NCBI GenBank assembly: GCA_037576195.1
Contig: CM075102.1
Coordinates: 1 to 64,000 of the forward strand
Direction: 5' to 3'
DNA from: Phytoseiulus persimilis
Taxonomy: Eukaryota; Arthropoda; Arachnida; Mesostigmata; Phytoseiidae
Length of the DNA: 64,000 nucleotides
The stretch's first letter is position 1. Each line of letters begins with the position of its first letter. Under the pieces are notes generated by a model. The model made no database searches. It was not told where the DNA came from and worked only from the letters and a program-made list of their open reading frames with translations. Below, in pieces: positions 42,875 through 53,057 of the stretch. The position numbers and the translations under genes are program-made.

Positions 42875-42956
42875 TGTGATGTGATCCCAGTGTGGTTTGG
42901 AATGATCATTGTGATTTATTGTCTTTCCGTCGAGCTCAGTCATGCGCCGTGCTACA
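42875..42956 (-). repeat. 3' LTR of the mag-like Gypsy
   Basis: 82 bp; on the - strand it starts TGTAGCACGG, includes AATAAA and ends CACATCACA. It differs from the other LTR at one base. Confidence 0.93.
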
Positions 42957-43629
42957 TCCTCCCTCCATACACAATCTCTCATTTGTACAACTGTCTTGCG
43001 AGGTTCCCCATGGGTGCCTCGTTCCTCGAGCTGAGCTCCGAACAATTTCTAGAAGGGCTGGCTTGGACGTACTATTGGTCGCAAGCCAAGGGAGGTCTGC
43101 GATGGTCTCACCCCGCCGCTGAACTGTGAGCGGCGGAGCTGAGCCTGACTAATGAACACAACGCCTGATGAGCTAACTATTGCAGAATATCACAAATCGG
43201 GATTTTGACAATTTCCCGTTGGTCGGTTTACAAACATTGCTCGTCACTAATTGAACCTTGTTGGGGCGATTATTATTCTTCCACTGCGTGTTGCTTTCAG
43301 GGCACTTTCGACCTGCGGTGGGTCTTTTTGAGCTTGCATTACGACTGGTTCCGCTGGATTATCATCATGCCGTTTCATCGATACGTCTCCGGGTGTTAAC
43401 AAGCTGTCCGTTGATGCAAGTTGTCTACGTGGTATCGATGCTCTTGCGGGACGTCTGACTGGGTGCGTGGAGGGTTGAGTCGGGGTTCTCTTTGGTGTGG
43501 CTACGTGGATCCTTGGTAACGATTGTGTCGTAAGTAGCCGGGTACGGATCACTCTGGGATTCTCCGCCGGTGTTGTTGCTGCTCTTTTCCTATCCGGCCT
43601 CCTCGGTCGTGTATCCTTGGCTTTTTGCC

Positions 43630-46600
43630 CTAGATTCGAGACTTTGCGACTTCTCGGTTCGCAACCGGTGGTTCTGTTCCGGTGGCGCCCGCGGTTGTCG
43701 GGGCACTGTCCCTCTGCCCCGCGCGCGGCTCGGCCGATCGTGTGTGTCGCCTGTGGGTGGTTGGAGGGTCGGATTCGGATCGACTATTGGGAACCACCGC
43801 TAAATACCGCCGGTTGCGTAGGAGTTGAGTCCCATCTTGCGTTTCGATCCGATAGGTTCTCGAGTTGACTCGTTCGATGACGGTCGCTGGTTTCCATTCG
43901 GGAGTGTAATCGTGAGGTTGAACTCGGACAGACTGTCCGGCGGAGATTGGTGGTAAGGGCTTTGCTTTCTTGTCGTAGGTCTTTAGCTGCCGTTGTCGTC
44001 GTTTGATTATCTCCTGTGTTACCTTGCTGGAGTTCGGAGTCTGTAAGGCTTCTGGTTTTGTGGGTATTGTTGACGCCAGTCTTCGTCCCAGGAATTTCTC
44101 CGCTGGCGACATTCCCTCAACCTGAGGAGTCAGTCCCCACTCGAGAAGAGCTTCCTCGAGGCATTGGTTGGCGTATTTACACTTTTTCACGAGTCGCTTA
44201 GCGGCTTTCACGCCGGATTCGCTCTTTCCGTTGGAAGCGTGATTATGAGGTGAGCTCCTCTTGTGAGTGATTTGCCAGGTCCGGAGAAAGTTCTGGAACT
44301 CGGCCGAAAGGTAGCGGGGGTCCGAGTCTGTATGAAGCTCTTCCGGTCGACCATATCGGGCGAGCAGTGCTCTCGTCTTTTTGATCAGGTTCGCCGCCGT
44401 CGTGTCTCGACCCAGCCTGTCGAGTTCGAAATAATCCGAGAATCCGTCCACGGTCACGAGGTACTGGCAGTCGTCCCATGTGAAGAGATCTTGATGTATC
44501 ACCTGCCAGGGCCTGGTGGGGACTGGTTTGCCCATGAGCGGCTCCCTTTGTTGCTTCGGCCGGTAGGTCTGACAGGCTTCGCATGAGGCGGCGATGTTCT
44601 TGAGGTCGTTCTTTACGCCCGGCCAATAGAAAGAATCTCTCGCACGGCGGCACATTGAGTCGTATCCCAAGTGTGCGGCGTGACTTTTCCTCAGGAATTC
44701 TTCTCGGAGGGTTTTGGGGATGACTGTGGCGCTTGCTTTGTAAACGATACCTTTGTCGTATGTGAGCTCTTCCCTAGTGGTCCAATAACATTGCGTTTGG
44801 GGCTGTCTTTCCCTCCAACCTGTTCTGATGGCTTCGATTACTGCCTGTAGTTCCTCGTCTGCCGCGGTTGTCCGTCTTATCCGTTCGGTCGTGATGTCTG
44901 AGATCTTAGAATGGTCATGATGTTCGATGCTCTCGAGTTCGACTCTCCTGATGAGCTCCGTGGAATCTTCAGTTTCGCGTGCCAGTGGGTTTCGGCTCAA
45001 CGCGTCTGCAATGTGGTTGAGGCTCCCCTTGATGTACTTCACCGTGAGGTTGTATCGTTGAAGAGCCAGACGCATCCGCTGCAGCCTCTTAGGACATGAC
45101 TCCAAAGTTTTGCCGAATATAGCTTCCAGCGGTTTGTGGTCTGTTTGCACTATTACCTCTGGGAGTCCGGAGATGTACTTGTCGAATTTCCTGCAAGTGA
45201 CCAAAATTGCCAAGCACTCTTTCTCTATCACCGCATAATTCTGCTCGACCTTGCTGAGCGTATGTGATGTGAAGGCTACCGCTTTTCCATCCTGCAGCAG
45301 CACCCCGCCTAGGCCGAAGCTTGAGGCGTCCGTCTGCAAAACGACTGGTTTCCTTTGATCGAAGTATGCCAGGGTGGGAGTCTCTGTTAGCTTTCGCTTT
45401 ATTCTCTCGAAGGCTTCCTCTTGCTGGCTTTGCCACGCGAAGTTGTACTTGTCTGTTTGCGTCAGCCGACGTAGTGGCTCCGTCATTTCGGAGAGGTTCG
45501 GGAGGAATTGCAGCAAATAGTTCACGCAGCCCAGGAACGTTTGGATTCCCTTGACGTCGCTTGGTCTCGGCATCTCCCGGATGACGTCGATTTTCGCTGG
45601 ATCTGCCTTCAGGCCTTCACTGCTGACAATGTGGCCCAGGAACCGGACTTCGGTGACACCGAGTTTGAGTTTATCTTTGTTGAATTTCAGACCAACCTGT
45701 CGGGCTTGCTCGAAGAGTGCGCGAAGGTTGTTGAAGTGGTCTTTCCTCGCCTCTCCCATCGTGTCTCCCTCTCCGTAGACCAGCGTGTCGTCGGCCACGA
45801 CGATCACTCCCTGGAGTCCCTCGTATGCTTGTATTTGACGCTTCTGATACTCCTCTGGTGCGCTTGAGATTCCTTGAGGTACCCTCCTGTAGCGGTAACG
45901 CCCCAGGGGAGACCAGAACGTGGTTACGTCGGCACTTGATTTCTCCAATTCCATTTGGTAGAACCCATCGCGTGCATCAATAGCTGTGAATATCTTGGCT
46001 CGTTTCAGCTTGTGAAGTGCTTCCGTGAGTGTGGGCATGGGGTATAGCGGTCTCTCTAGAGCCTTGTTCAGAAAATGGGGGTCCAGACACACTCGTAGTT
46101 TCTTACCCTCACGGTGCACTGGTACGATGTTGCTCACCCAGTCAGTTGGATAGTCTACTTTTTCGATGATACCCGCGCGTTCCATCTCTTTGAGTCGATT
46201 GATAAGCGGCTCCACCAGCGCTACTGATGTTCGTCGCGGTGGCTGCTGTACTCGAACGGCGTTTGGTCTTATGTATAGTTTCACGGGCGGTGGTAGCTTA
46301 CCCAATCCTTCGAAGATATCCTCGAATTCCTTCGTGAGCTTCACGAGCGCTCCGTCGTTTGCTGTCGTCAGGTGATTGACGTATTCTACTTCTGGTGCGA
46401 CCCGAATAAGATGGAGTTTGATGCATGTTCCCGCTGATAGCAGTGTGTCTAGATCCTGATTCACCACTTGGAAATCGAGGATGTGTTTCTCGTCGTGTCG
46501 TTTGATTTTGATTCTGACGGTTCCTAGGGTCCTTGTGCGGCTTCCGTCGTACATCTTCAAGATGACGCGGGAGCCGCTGTCAGTTTCGTCGACAACTGCT

Positions 46601-47022
46601 CCTTGGCCTCGAAGACGGTCGAGTTGGCCTCTGCCGATCACATTCACTGAGGCCCCTGTGTCGAGTAAAGTTCGGAGTGTGGTGTGTTGTTCGTCGTTCG
46701 TGAGCACTGTCAGACTCGCATACAGTTTCCTGACTGGTCTCTTTCCGACCGTATGCGTCGTGAATATATCCTCGTCTTCCGTCCAGGTTCCATACGGGTC
46801 TTCCACCTCACCTTGGACAACGTTGACGTTTCTCGCCGTGGAGGGCCCAGGTTGTTGTGATCGGCTGTAGCCGCGACAGAACCTACTAAAATGGCCTCTC
46901 CTCTTGCATTTGTGGCAACTCTGACTGTATGCGGGGCAATTCCTGGGAGGGTGGCTGGTTCCGCAGTTTCCACATTTCCTGGTGCTGCCGCCACCACCGA
47001 TTATTCGCTGTTGTCGAACCAC
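43630..47022 (-). CDS. Mag-like Gypsy Pol polyprotein (with nucleocapsid knuckles), 1,130 codons
   Basis: The frame begins with two zinc knuckles (CGNCGTSHPPRNC and CHKCKRRGHFSRFC, residues about 17-50), so the nucleocapsid is encoded at the head of this ORF. Then come protease (LLDTGASVNVIG, about 119), RT (RVCLDPHFLNKAL about 308; VVADDTLVYGEG about 400), RNase H (VVLQTDASSFGLGG about 555; TDHKPLEAIFGK), and integrase with its HHCC region (SHAAHLGYDSM; CEACQTYRP) and a catalytic core (HTDSDPRYLSAEF). The length and order are those of a full Gypsy pol. In the family the product is made as part of Gag-Pol; how this copy links the two was not determined. Confidence 0.93.
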   Translation of the reverse strand: MVRQQRIIGGGGSTRKCGNCGTSHPPRNCPAYSQSCHKCKRRGHFSRFCRGYSRSQQPGPSTARNVNVVQGEVEDPYGTWTEDEDIFTTHTVGKRPVRKLYASLTVLTNDEQHTTLRTLLDTGASVNVIGRGQLDRLRGQGAVVDETDSGSRVILKMYDGSRTRTLGTVRIKIKRHDEKHILDFQVVNQDLDTLLSAGTCIKLHLIRVAPEVEYVNHLTTANDGALVKLTKEFEDIFEGLGKLPPPVKLYIRPNAVRVQQPPRRTSVALVEPLINRLKEMERAGIIEKVDYPTDWVSNIVPVHREGKKLRVCLDPHFLNKALERPLYPMPTLTEALHKLKRAKIFTAIDARDGFYQMELEKSSADVTTFWSPLGRYRYRRVPQGISSAPEEYQKRQIQAYEGLQGVIVVADDTLVYGEGDTMGEARKDHFNNLRALFEQARQVGLKFNKDKLKLGVTEVRFLGHIVSSEGLKADPAKIDVIREMPRPSDVKGIQTFLGCVNYLLQFLPNLSEMTEPLRRLTQTDKYNFAWQSQQEEAFERIKRKLTETPTLAYFDQRKPVVLQTDASSFGLGGVLLQDGKAVAFTSHTLSKVEQNYAVIEKECLAILVTCRKFDKYISGLPEVIVQTDHKPLEAIFGKTLESCPKRLQRMRLALQRYNLTVKYIKGSLNHIADALSRNPLARETEDSTELIRRVELESIEHHDHSKISDITTERIRRTTAADEELQAVIEAIRTGWRERQPQTQCYWTTREELTYDKGIVYKASATVIPKTLREEFLRKSHAAHLGYDSMCRRARDSFYWPGVKNDLKNIAASCEACQTYRPKQQREPLMGKPVPTRPWQVIHQDLFTWDDCQYLVTVDGFSDYFELDRLGRDTTAANLIKKTRALLARYGRPEELHTDSDPRYLSAEFQNFLRTWQITHKRSSPHNHASNGKSESGVKAAKRLVKKCKYANQCLEEALLEWGLTPQVEGMSPAEKFLGRRLASTIPTKPEALQTPNSSKVTQEIIKRRQRQLKTYDKKAKPLPPISAGQSVRVQPHDYTPEWKPATVIERVNSRTYRIETQDGTQLLRNRRYLAVVPNSRSESDPPTTHRRHTRSAEPRAGQRDSAPTTAGATGTEPPVANREVAKSRI

Positions 47023-47043
47023 GTTCGCGTTCTCCGTCGCTGG

Positions 47044-47646
47044 CTATTCCTGGATGCTTTCAACTGTTCTCTCGTTGTCCTCGAACATTCCGATGAGCCT
47101 GAGGGCACCCTGAGCATCCAGTTTCGCGTGATCCTCTCTGAAGCAGGCCTCTTGGGCTTTGGCATAACTCGTTCCCAGTACAAGGATGTCTCGCTGCATT
47201 TGTTTGGCCTCCAGGCCGAAATCGCACTTTTTTACTTGCTTGCTGACGCGTTCGTAAAATTCCTTCGCAGACTCGCCGGACAACTGTTTGGTTCGGTATA
47301 GGAGATATCTCTGATATATGATGTTGCGGTGCGACGTGAATCGCTTCTCAAGCGCCTTCAGGATGTTCTCCAACTGTCCGCATGGCGTTAGGCCTGATTC
47401 GCTCGCCTGATCACCTTCCACGGCCACTGTGTCGAGGTTCCACAAGACTGACCTGTTCTCTTCGCCGAAGATTGATCTGAACTTGGCGATTTGGACCAAT
47501 GGGGGCTCTTTGTATAACTTGTCCACTAAAGCGTAGTCTTCAAAACTTTCTCGGAAGTCAAGCCATCTGCTGAAGTTGTCTTCTCCCGCCATGATCCTCA
47601 TCGACCTTGGGACCGGCATCCAGGAGTCTCGTACCGAAGGCGACAT
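47044..47646 (-). CDS. Mag-like Gypsy Gag
   Basis: A 200-codon frame starts about 90 bases inside the 5' LTR. It has a capsid-type region with WLDFRESFEDYALV, LENILKALEKRF and QLSGESAKEFYERVSKQVK, as in mag and other invertebrate Gypsy gag proteins. It ends a few codons before pol, in the same frame. Zinc knuckles are absent here because they sit at the start of the pol ORF. Confidence 0.88.
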   Translation of the reverse strand: MSPSVRDSWMPVPRSMRIMAGEDNFSRWLDFRESFEDYALVDKLYKEPPLVQIAKFRSIFGEENRSVLWNLDTVAVEGDQASESGLTPCGQLENILKALEKRFTSHRNIIYQRYLLYRTKQLSGESAKEFYERVSKQVKKCDFGLEAKQMQRDILVLGTSYAKAQEACFREDHAKLDAQGALRLIGMFEDNERTVESIQE

Positions 47647-47737
47647 TGTTCTTCTCAGTATCTGAGTTCAGTAAGCACTGGTTTTTGGTGGTTGAACCCT
47701 GTTTTTTACTTTAAAGATTTGGACTGCGACTGCGCCA

Positions 47738-47819
47738 TGTGATGTGATCCCAGTGTGGTTTGGAATGATCATTGTGATTTATTGTATTTCCGTCGAGCTC
47801 AGTCATGCGCCGTGCTACA
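47738..47819 (-). repeat. 5' LTR of the mag-like Gypsy
   Basis: 82 bp, directly followed on the - strand by the primer-binding site and bordered outside by the ATACT duplication. Confidence 0.93.
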
Positions 47820-48005
47820 ATACTGCCAGGAGCTCCTTGTCGAATGTGCTGAACCTGGTCTGTGCATCCCTCAGTTTCCTGCTGAAGAAACTAAGTTGTT
47901 GTCGCGAGCCAACGTTGACCTGCTGTTAGCGAACGGCTTCTACCGCCGTTCGGCGTACGCAACATCTGTGACGACAGGGAGCCCTGCGCTTCCTACTGAG
48001 TAAAG
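47820..48005 (-). mobile_element. Old Gypsy remnant, RNase H part, right half
   Basis: The - strand carries LSFFSRKLRDAQTRFSTFDKE, the RNase H stretch that comes just before the part found at 42560-42874. The RNase H of the Gypsy at 52937-57896 has the very similar LAFFSRKLRGPETRYSTFDRE. Broken and old. Confidence 0.75.
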
Positions 48006-48339
48006 GCCCATTCGGACTGTTTCATTTTTGGTTAGGATTATAGGAAGTGAACGCGCTGGAGCTCTGGTCGGCACAGGAGGGTAGATGGACATTGAGTCCA
48101 GCTCTAGTGTGAGGCTGTCGCAGAAGATAGCAAACGTCAGAAAGCGTCAGAAACGACGAGGCCTGCTGAGGCTGAGCGCGGTGGGACGCGGTCCCCACAG
48201 GTGACAGCCCCCTTTCCGTCGGAGAGCTGCTTGTCAGCCCGCCCCGGTGGGGACGCGCTCTCGGGCACCAGAGTTTCGGTGGGAGCAGCAATATCGAAAT
48301 TCTGAAACGAAAAGTCGATTCTCACCCATGTCAATTCTC

Positions 48340-49090
48340 GCGCAGGTAACGGGGTCTGTCGATGAATGGGAAACTGTGATGCGAGGCTACGGAGCTCTGT
48401 GGCTTTTCCCCATAGTTTGTGGAGCAATGAACGGGGAACATGTGGGCATCAAGTGTCCCCCGATCAGCGGGTCACCATACTCCAGTCACAAGAAGAGATT
48501 CAGTACAGTCCTGTTCGCTGCCGTCGATGCGAATTATAACTTTCTATACATTCACGTCGGATCAATAGCGTAGGGAATGAGAGTAACGTGCACGTTTGGG
48601 AGAACTTGAACGTGCATAGGGGATGGACCGAGATGTCGGTGGCAGTTAGGACGTGGAGCAGTTTGTCGAGTGCTACCTAAAGAAGTAGTAATTCCAGAAT
48701 GAAGTGTGATCTCAAACGGGAGAGTCAACGATGCTGCTATTTTCTCTGAGTCTGCGTTTAATGTGGCGTTGCCAAGGGAGTGATCTGGATGTACCGACAG
48801 AGGGCATTACCGTAGGGTATGACGCTTTCTCGTTACATACGAATATACTGATTCCTACGTGCGGATTCCTGAACGAGAAGCGGAATATCTTCAACTTCAG
48901 ACTCATTCCGGCTCGCCGAGTCACGGAGAACGCTTCCGATTTTCGGGTTGCCAAATTTAGGATCGCCGAAAGACAATCCCGCGTGCTTACCATACCACTG
49001 GACAGGCATTCAAGCACAGTTCGGCAGCGATACACCGAGAGCTTTGTGGCTACAAACATCGTGTCATGTCAATGGTCCATGATATGACCC
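48340..49090 (+). pseudogene. PIF/Harbinger transposase remnant
   Basis: The frame 48247-48573 contains LFPIVCGAMNGEHVGIKCPP and FSTVLFAAVDANYNFLYIHVG, matching the DDE region of Harbinger transposases, which normally has GAIDGKH. The first catalytic Asp is therefore Asn. A stop at 48571-48573 (TAG) follows. GRVNDAAIFSESAF appears near 48718 in another frame, and the C-terminal block (AFSLHTNIL, LNEKRNIFNFRL, ARRVTENASDFRV) in the frame 48731-49087. I infer at least one stop and two frameshifts. Terminal repeats were not found. Confidence 0.8.
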
Positions 49091-49785
49091 ATCGTCGACA
49101 CCTTCGTTGAATGAGCCCGAAGAATGATTTCTTGCTACTTGCTATTTCTACTTGTTTGCACCTTAGTGGTGATTTGGTGATCCGGATGTTCGATGTTCCA
49201 TGTCATTCGTTTCTCCTGTAGCTTTCGAGGAGCATTGGCATATGTTGATAGCGTCATTCGAACGCCAGGTCGGAAGTTCTTGTTCTTCCAATCGAAAGCC
49301 CTCGGATCGACTCTCTGATCAATCCATTCCGGTCGGGGTTTCGTTCGAGTCCATGCTCAAAACTTCGATCAAAAACTTCCTCGCTGTACGGAAGGAGCTT
49401 TGTGTGGTTGAAGCTTACCATCCCGATGAACCTCGGTAGCTTGGCCATTCTCTGCCGGCTGTAGAGAAGAGAGGAACTCTCGGGCTTGAGTACCAGGATC
49501 CCAACCAACTGTGGGGGTACCGATGTGCGAGGAGCACAACTGGAGTTTCTTGTGCTATCCAGTGATCGAGCTTCGCCTGCCTTCGTGACTGTTGGTACAG
49601 GGATCAATGTGTCTCACAGGCAACGTATGATGGTGAGCAAGGGAATGTGGACATATGCAGGGCTTGACGAGCTAGCGACAGCTCGTGCGGGAGGAATCGT
49701 CCGAAAGGCATGGGCTTTTTTAGGGATGAAAAGGTTGTCGATCACGACAAAATACCCTGAAAGAAGTCTCCGTCATCAGGTTAGC
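49091..49785. other. Unassigned interval
   Basis: Open frames on both strands (+ 49486-49791, - 49254-49607) overlap without a recognisable domain. It is probably the flank of the Harbinger remnant and the 5' region of the following LINE. Confidence 0.35.
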
Positions 49786-51150
49786 AAATGACTCAGATGA
49801 TCGCACGAGAGCGGTGGAGGATGACTCAAACGGAGCCTTCACGGAAGCCCCGGAGCAAACCGAATCCCAACCCGGGCAAGCCACAGCTGCACCCTCAGCT
49901 GACTGAGAGGTTCCAATCGCTCGAAAAGGCCCTGAAAGTCATCGATCAGCACTCGAGGACCCGCGCGAGAGTTCCCGAAGTGCCTCGCCGGCAGACGAAA
50001 GAACGTCACCAGCGGTCGGCATCCAAACCGAGAACGAGCTGAAGTTACGGATATGTCAGTGGAACTGTGAGGGCATAAAATCCGTACGAGCATCGATCTT
50101 CTGCCAACATCGAGGAGTACGATGCAATCGTCCTCACGGAGACCTTCGCGAACTTCGCCATTTGATGCGAGGGTTTTTTTGCCCACCACTGCTCTGCCAC
50201 GAAACCAGAACGCGGCAGACCAGCAGGGGGGGGGGGGGTCACGTTGCTGACGGGCACCCGCTTACAAAATGTCAGAGTCATTTTAGCAGGGGACAACACG
50301 GTAGTCATGAGCTCGACAACGATCAGCATAGTCGCAGTAAACAGCAGCGGGGTGAATGACTCGAAAGAAGATATCGTTGAGAAGATAGGACGTGCCCTAT
50401 CGCGAGCACATTGCGACGGACTCGTTCTTTTCTGCGGTGATTTCAAGTGCAGGCTGGACCAAGAGCCATCGACCAGAACCGTGACACTGATGCGATCTCT
50501 GCATGACCACGGATCTGAGATCTGCACAACTCCGTTCCCGGGTCCCATTTACGGGACATTGCTCGCCGAGGAACTCGAATCGCGCATCACCATCGGAGAA
50601 GTCCAAATAGCCATCAAGCGATTGAAAACAGGGAAAACGTATGGAACGATCTGCTCAGGAATGAACACCTGAAAGCCGCCGTACCTCTAATGCCGCTATG
50701 GACCGACCTATTCAACAAGTGCCTTGAACTTGGCTGCGTTCCGGAATAATGGTTGAGCTGCACTCTCAAAGTCATTCCTGAGGGTCGAGGAAATCCCTCC
50801 TCGCCCTCGTCCTGGTGAGAGATTGCCAAGAAGAGCTGCCGTTACAAGATTCTGTCCTCGATACTGGCTCAGCGCTTGAACACATACCTCGAAGCTTGAG
50901 GAGTTCTGCCGCCAGAGCAGCAGGGTTTTCGAAATGACCGTTCCACGATGACAGCATGCAGCGAGTGGATAATTTGTTATTTTAGAATTAAACGCGTCGC
51001 CTCTCAATGATAATTGGTGCTTCCATCACGATTCCGCTCTGATCGACAGAATTCATCCGCTCCAATCCGATGAGCTGGGGAAACTTCGCGGCCACATGAA
51101 GTCACACGCAGAAGCGAAAAAAGAACCACGAATTAGATGGAACTGAGGGG
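49786..51150 (+). pseudogene. LINE ORF2 remnant: endonuclease and start of reverse transcriptase
   Basis: The + strand near 50045 reads LRICQWNCEGIKS, the opening motif of an APE-type LINE endonuclease. DAIVLTETF follows in another frame near 50120. The frame 50244-50672 has DGLVLFCGDFKCRLD (family GDFN, here with Lys), then jumps without the rest of the endonuclease to ITIGEVQIAIKRLKTGK, the lead-in to LINE RT. Near 50680-50760 LFNKCLELGCVPE continues the RT lead-in. The catalytic RT motifs were not found. I infer an internal deletion and several frameshifts. A G13 run is at 50226-50238. The zinc-finger end at 52407-52766 probably belongs to the same LINE. Confidence 0.7.
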
Positions 51151-51329
51151 AACTCTGACCGCGGGTCGAGTCGTTGAATTACTTCCTGATCATGATCAGA
51201 TGCAGGAGTGACGTGTTGCTGCTCGTCCAATTAAGGCTCGGGCTGGCGTTTCCATGAGCCGGAGCTGGAATCGGGAAACGGAATTTCGCTGCGACCTAAG
51301 CAGCGGGGAGAATGATGAGGTCTGGGCGG

Positions 51330-51750
51330 GTTCTATGGATTCTGATGATCAGATTGGTCTCGGAATCACCTCTCCAGAATTCGAAAGTGATGATCAGATT
51401 GGTCTCGGAATCCCCTCTCCAGAGCTTGAAAGTGATGGTCAGATTGGTCTCGGAATCACCCCTCCAGAATTCGAAAGTGATGATCAGATTGGTCTCGGAA
51501 TCCCCTCTCCAGAGCTTGAAAGTGATGGTCAGATTGGTCTCGGAATCACCCCTTCAGAGTTTGAAAGTAATGGTCAGATTGGTCTCGGAATCAGCCCTCC
51601 AGACTTGGAAAGTAATGGTCAGCTTGGTCCTGGAATCACCCCTCCAGGTTTGAAGAAGTCTCGTCAGATTGGATCCAGAATCACCCCTCTAGACTCGGAG
51701 AAGTATTGTCAGATTGGTCTCAGAATCACCCCCACGTATTCCAGGAGGAG
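51330..51750 (+). repeat. 45-bp tandem repeat array (~9 units)
   Basis: Units of 45 bp share TCAGATTGGTCTCGGAATCACC and read as 15-residue blocks (QIGLGITSPEFES type) in the frame 51254-51850. Two unit variants alternate in the first half. The array belongs to the same repeat family as 11444-11665. The apparent 198-codon ORF is a product of the frame-keeping period and shows no other sign of being a gene. Confidence 0.85.
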
Positions 51751-52032
51751 TGCGGACAAACTGACAAACCGACTGACAGGCGAAGCGAATTATATACAGC
51801 GTGGCTTTTTCAGTCGGGAATTTCCGAGCACGATCTTGTTTTGGCCTTAACTTCGTCAATTCTTGGACTTTACCCAGAAACCAAAGAGTGATAAATAGAG
51901 AATACCGAGGCGGTCATTTTGATTCAGAGTTCAGGCGGATATGGAGATGGTTTTGAAAATGACCCATTGTTTTTTCCCAAGGTCTTCCCAAAAGTCATCG
52001 TGAAAACGTCAATATTTATCGGATCGGGCTCG
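51751..52032. other. Short unassigned flank of the repeat array
   Basis: AT-richer sequence with no recognised feature. Confidence 0.3.
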
Positions 52033-52390
52033 TGAGGGTCGCATTCGTCGCGCAAAAGAAAGCCGGTCATTCGCCGGGAAACCGAGCGGAGTTATCTCAG
52101 CTCCCCGAAAAATGGCAAGCGATCGTATCAACCCTTTTTTCAGGGCCTTGCCCGTTGGCTAATTTCGTGTTCCTCGATTTTCCCCGCGTTTCTTCTCGTA
52201 ACCCCTCAACGAGGCAAAATCGGAGGTATCTCCCTTGGTGAAAATTACTCAGAAATGGGTGAATCATCCTGATATTGAGCTGCGAGGTCGATCCGATCGG
52301 TTGCCATTTTTTGAAGAAACGAGATAACTTCAATCGGTTTTCTGGCGAATGACCGGCTTACTTTTGAGCGTCGAATGCGACCCGCACGAC
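52033..52390. mobile_element. Short inverted-repeat (MITE-like) element
   Basis: The left arm (about 52033-52130) starts GTGAGGGTCGCATTCG, and the right arm (about 52290-52390) is its inverse (CGAATGCGACCCGCAC). Shared blocks include AGCCGGTCATTCGCC and AAAAAATGGCAA. The arms are about 80 percent alike. No coding sequence and no clear target duplication. Confidence 0.6.
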
Positions 52391-52406
52391 TAAATGGAGA
52401 GACTCG

Positions 52407-52766
52407 ATGAGTTGGAAAGTTAGTATGACCCGCCACAGGACCCATGCGATGGAAAGAGGGATGAAGAAAATCCGCTACGATAACAGCAGAGGATCCGCCT
52501 TACTGGCGCTCAGCAGAGCAGGAATGCCAAGAACCAGGAGCGTCAGAACATACTCCGAACCAGGACTAGAAACGACCTGCGTGAAATGCGGAATGATCGC
52601 GGAGACAATGCGCCACGTCCTCTGTGAATGTAACGATGCCTTCTTCGAGGACGAGGAAGTGCTTAGGCGACGGGGACTCGACGAAGACCCCTCGATCGAG
52701 ACGATGGACCGAGCCAAGAGACTCCTACAGCAGTGGGAGAGATATACATACAACATCCACTGAGTT
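52407..52766 (+). pseudogene. LINE ORF2 C-terminal zinc-finger fragment
   Basis: A 118-codon frame ends with a CCHC-type finger (CVKCGMIAETMRHVLCEC) followed by DRAKRLLQQWERY, the usual end of many arthropod LINE ORF2 proteins. The stop at 52761-52763 ends the protein. It is separated from the endonuclease/RT part (49786-51150) by the repeat array and inverted-repeat element, so both pieces may be one LINE. A - strand hAT remnant starts just after it. Confidence 0.65.
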
Positions 52767-52779
52767 CACTCGCCACTGA

Positions 52780-52936
52780 AGAGAGAGTGTCATTATAGTA
52801 TGTCTCTGGACGCTCTGGAGCAAGGTATCGGCAATGGGCCGACAATACCGAAGCGCTGTCCTATTGGGCAACACACCGAGCTGTATCAATACGATATGGA
52901 GTGTTGGGAGCAACGTGCCATAGTAAGTGGTTCTCT
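52780..52936 (-). pseudogene. hAT transposase remnant, left piece
   Basis: The - strand has YYGTLLPTLHIVLIQL and RYCRPIADTLLQSVQR, the central region of ZBED/hAT transposases. It continues the piece at 57897-59340 across the inserted Gypsy. It is cut off near 52780 by the LINE end, so the C-terminal half of the transposase is missing. Confidence 0.75.
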
Positions 52937-53057
52937 TGTGGCGGTCCAGCGCCGCCTGTCTCTGATGACATAAAAGAACGAAGTGAATAAACCAGTCTGT
53001 CCCTAATCCGTAAGCCAGCGACACGAGTACTTTTCTAGGTAGGGCTGAAACCCTACA
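52937..53057 (+). repeat. 5' LTR of the Gypsy inserted in the hAT
   Basis: 121 bp, starts TGTGGCGGTCC, includes AATAAA near 52987, ends CCCTACA. The primer-binding site starts one base later. Confidence 0.92.

Larger units (their letters stand above)
42875..47819 (-). mobile_element. Mag-like Gypsy element with 82-bp LTRs
   Basis: LTRs at 42875-42956 and 47738-47819 are 82 bp each and differ at one position. The target duplication ATACT lies at 42870-42874 and 47820-47824. A primer-binding site TGGCGCAGTCGCAGTCC directly abuts the 5' LTR (47721-47737 on the - strand). Gag and pol lie in order and in one frame. Very short LTRs and this pol resemble the mag lineage of Gypsy elements. It looks whole or nearly so (0-1 breaks) and is young. 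It was inserted into the RNase H region of an older Gypsy. Confidence 0.93.

Noticed and set aside
42875-43129. Matching short ORFs at 42881 and 47744 as a duplicated gene
   Set aside because: They are chance frames in the two 82-bp LTRs of the mag-like Gypsy.
49254-49607. - strand ORF with a weak likeness to a Gypsy RT/RNase H linker
   Set aside because: Only a few residues match (FIGMV type) and no neighbouring RT motifs exist.
51254-51850. 198-codon ORF with repeated acidic blocks
   Set aside because: Explained by a frame-keeping 45-bp minisatellite; no start context or domain supports a protein.
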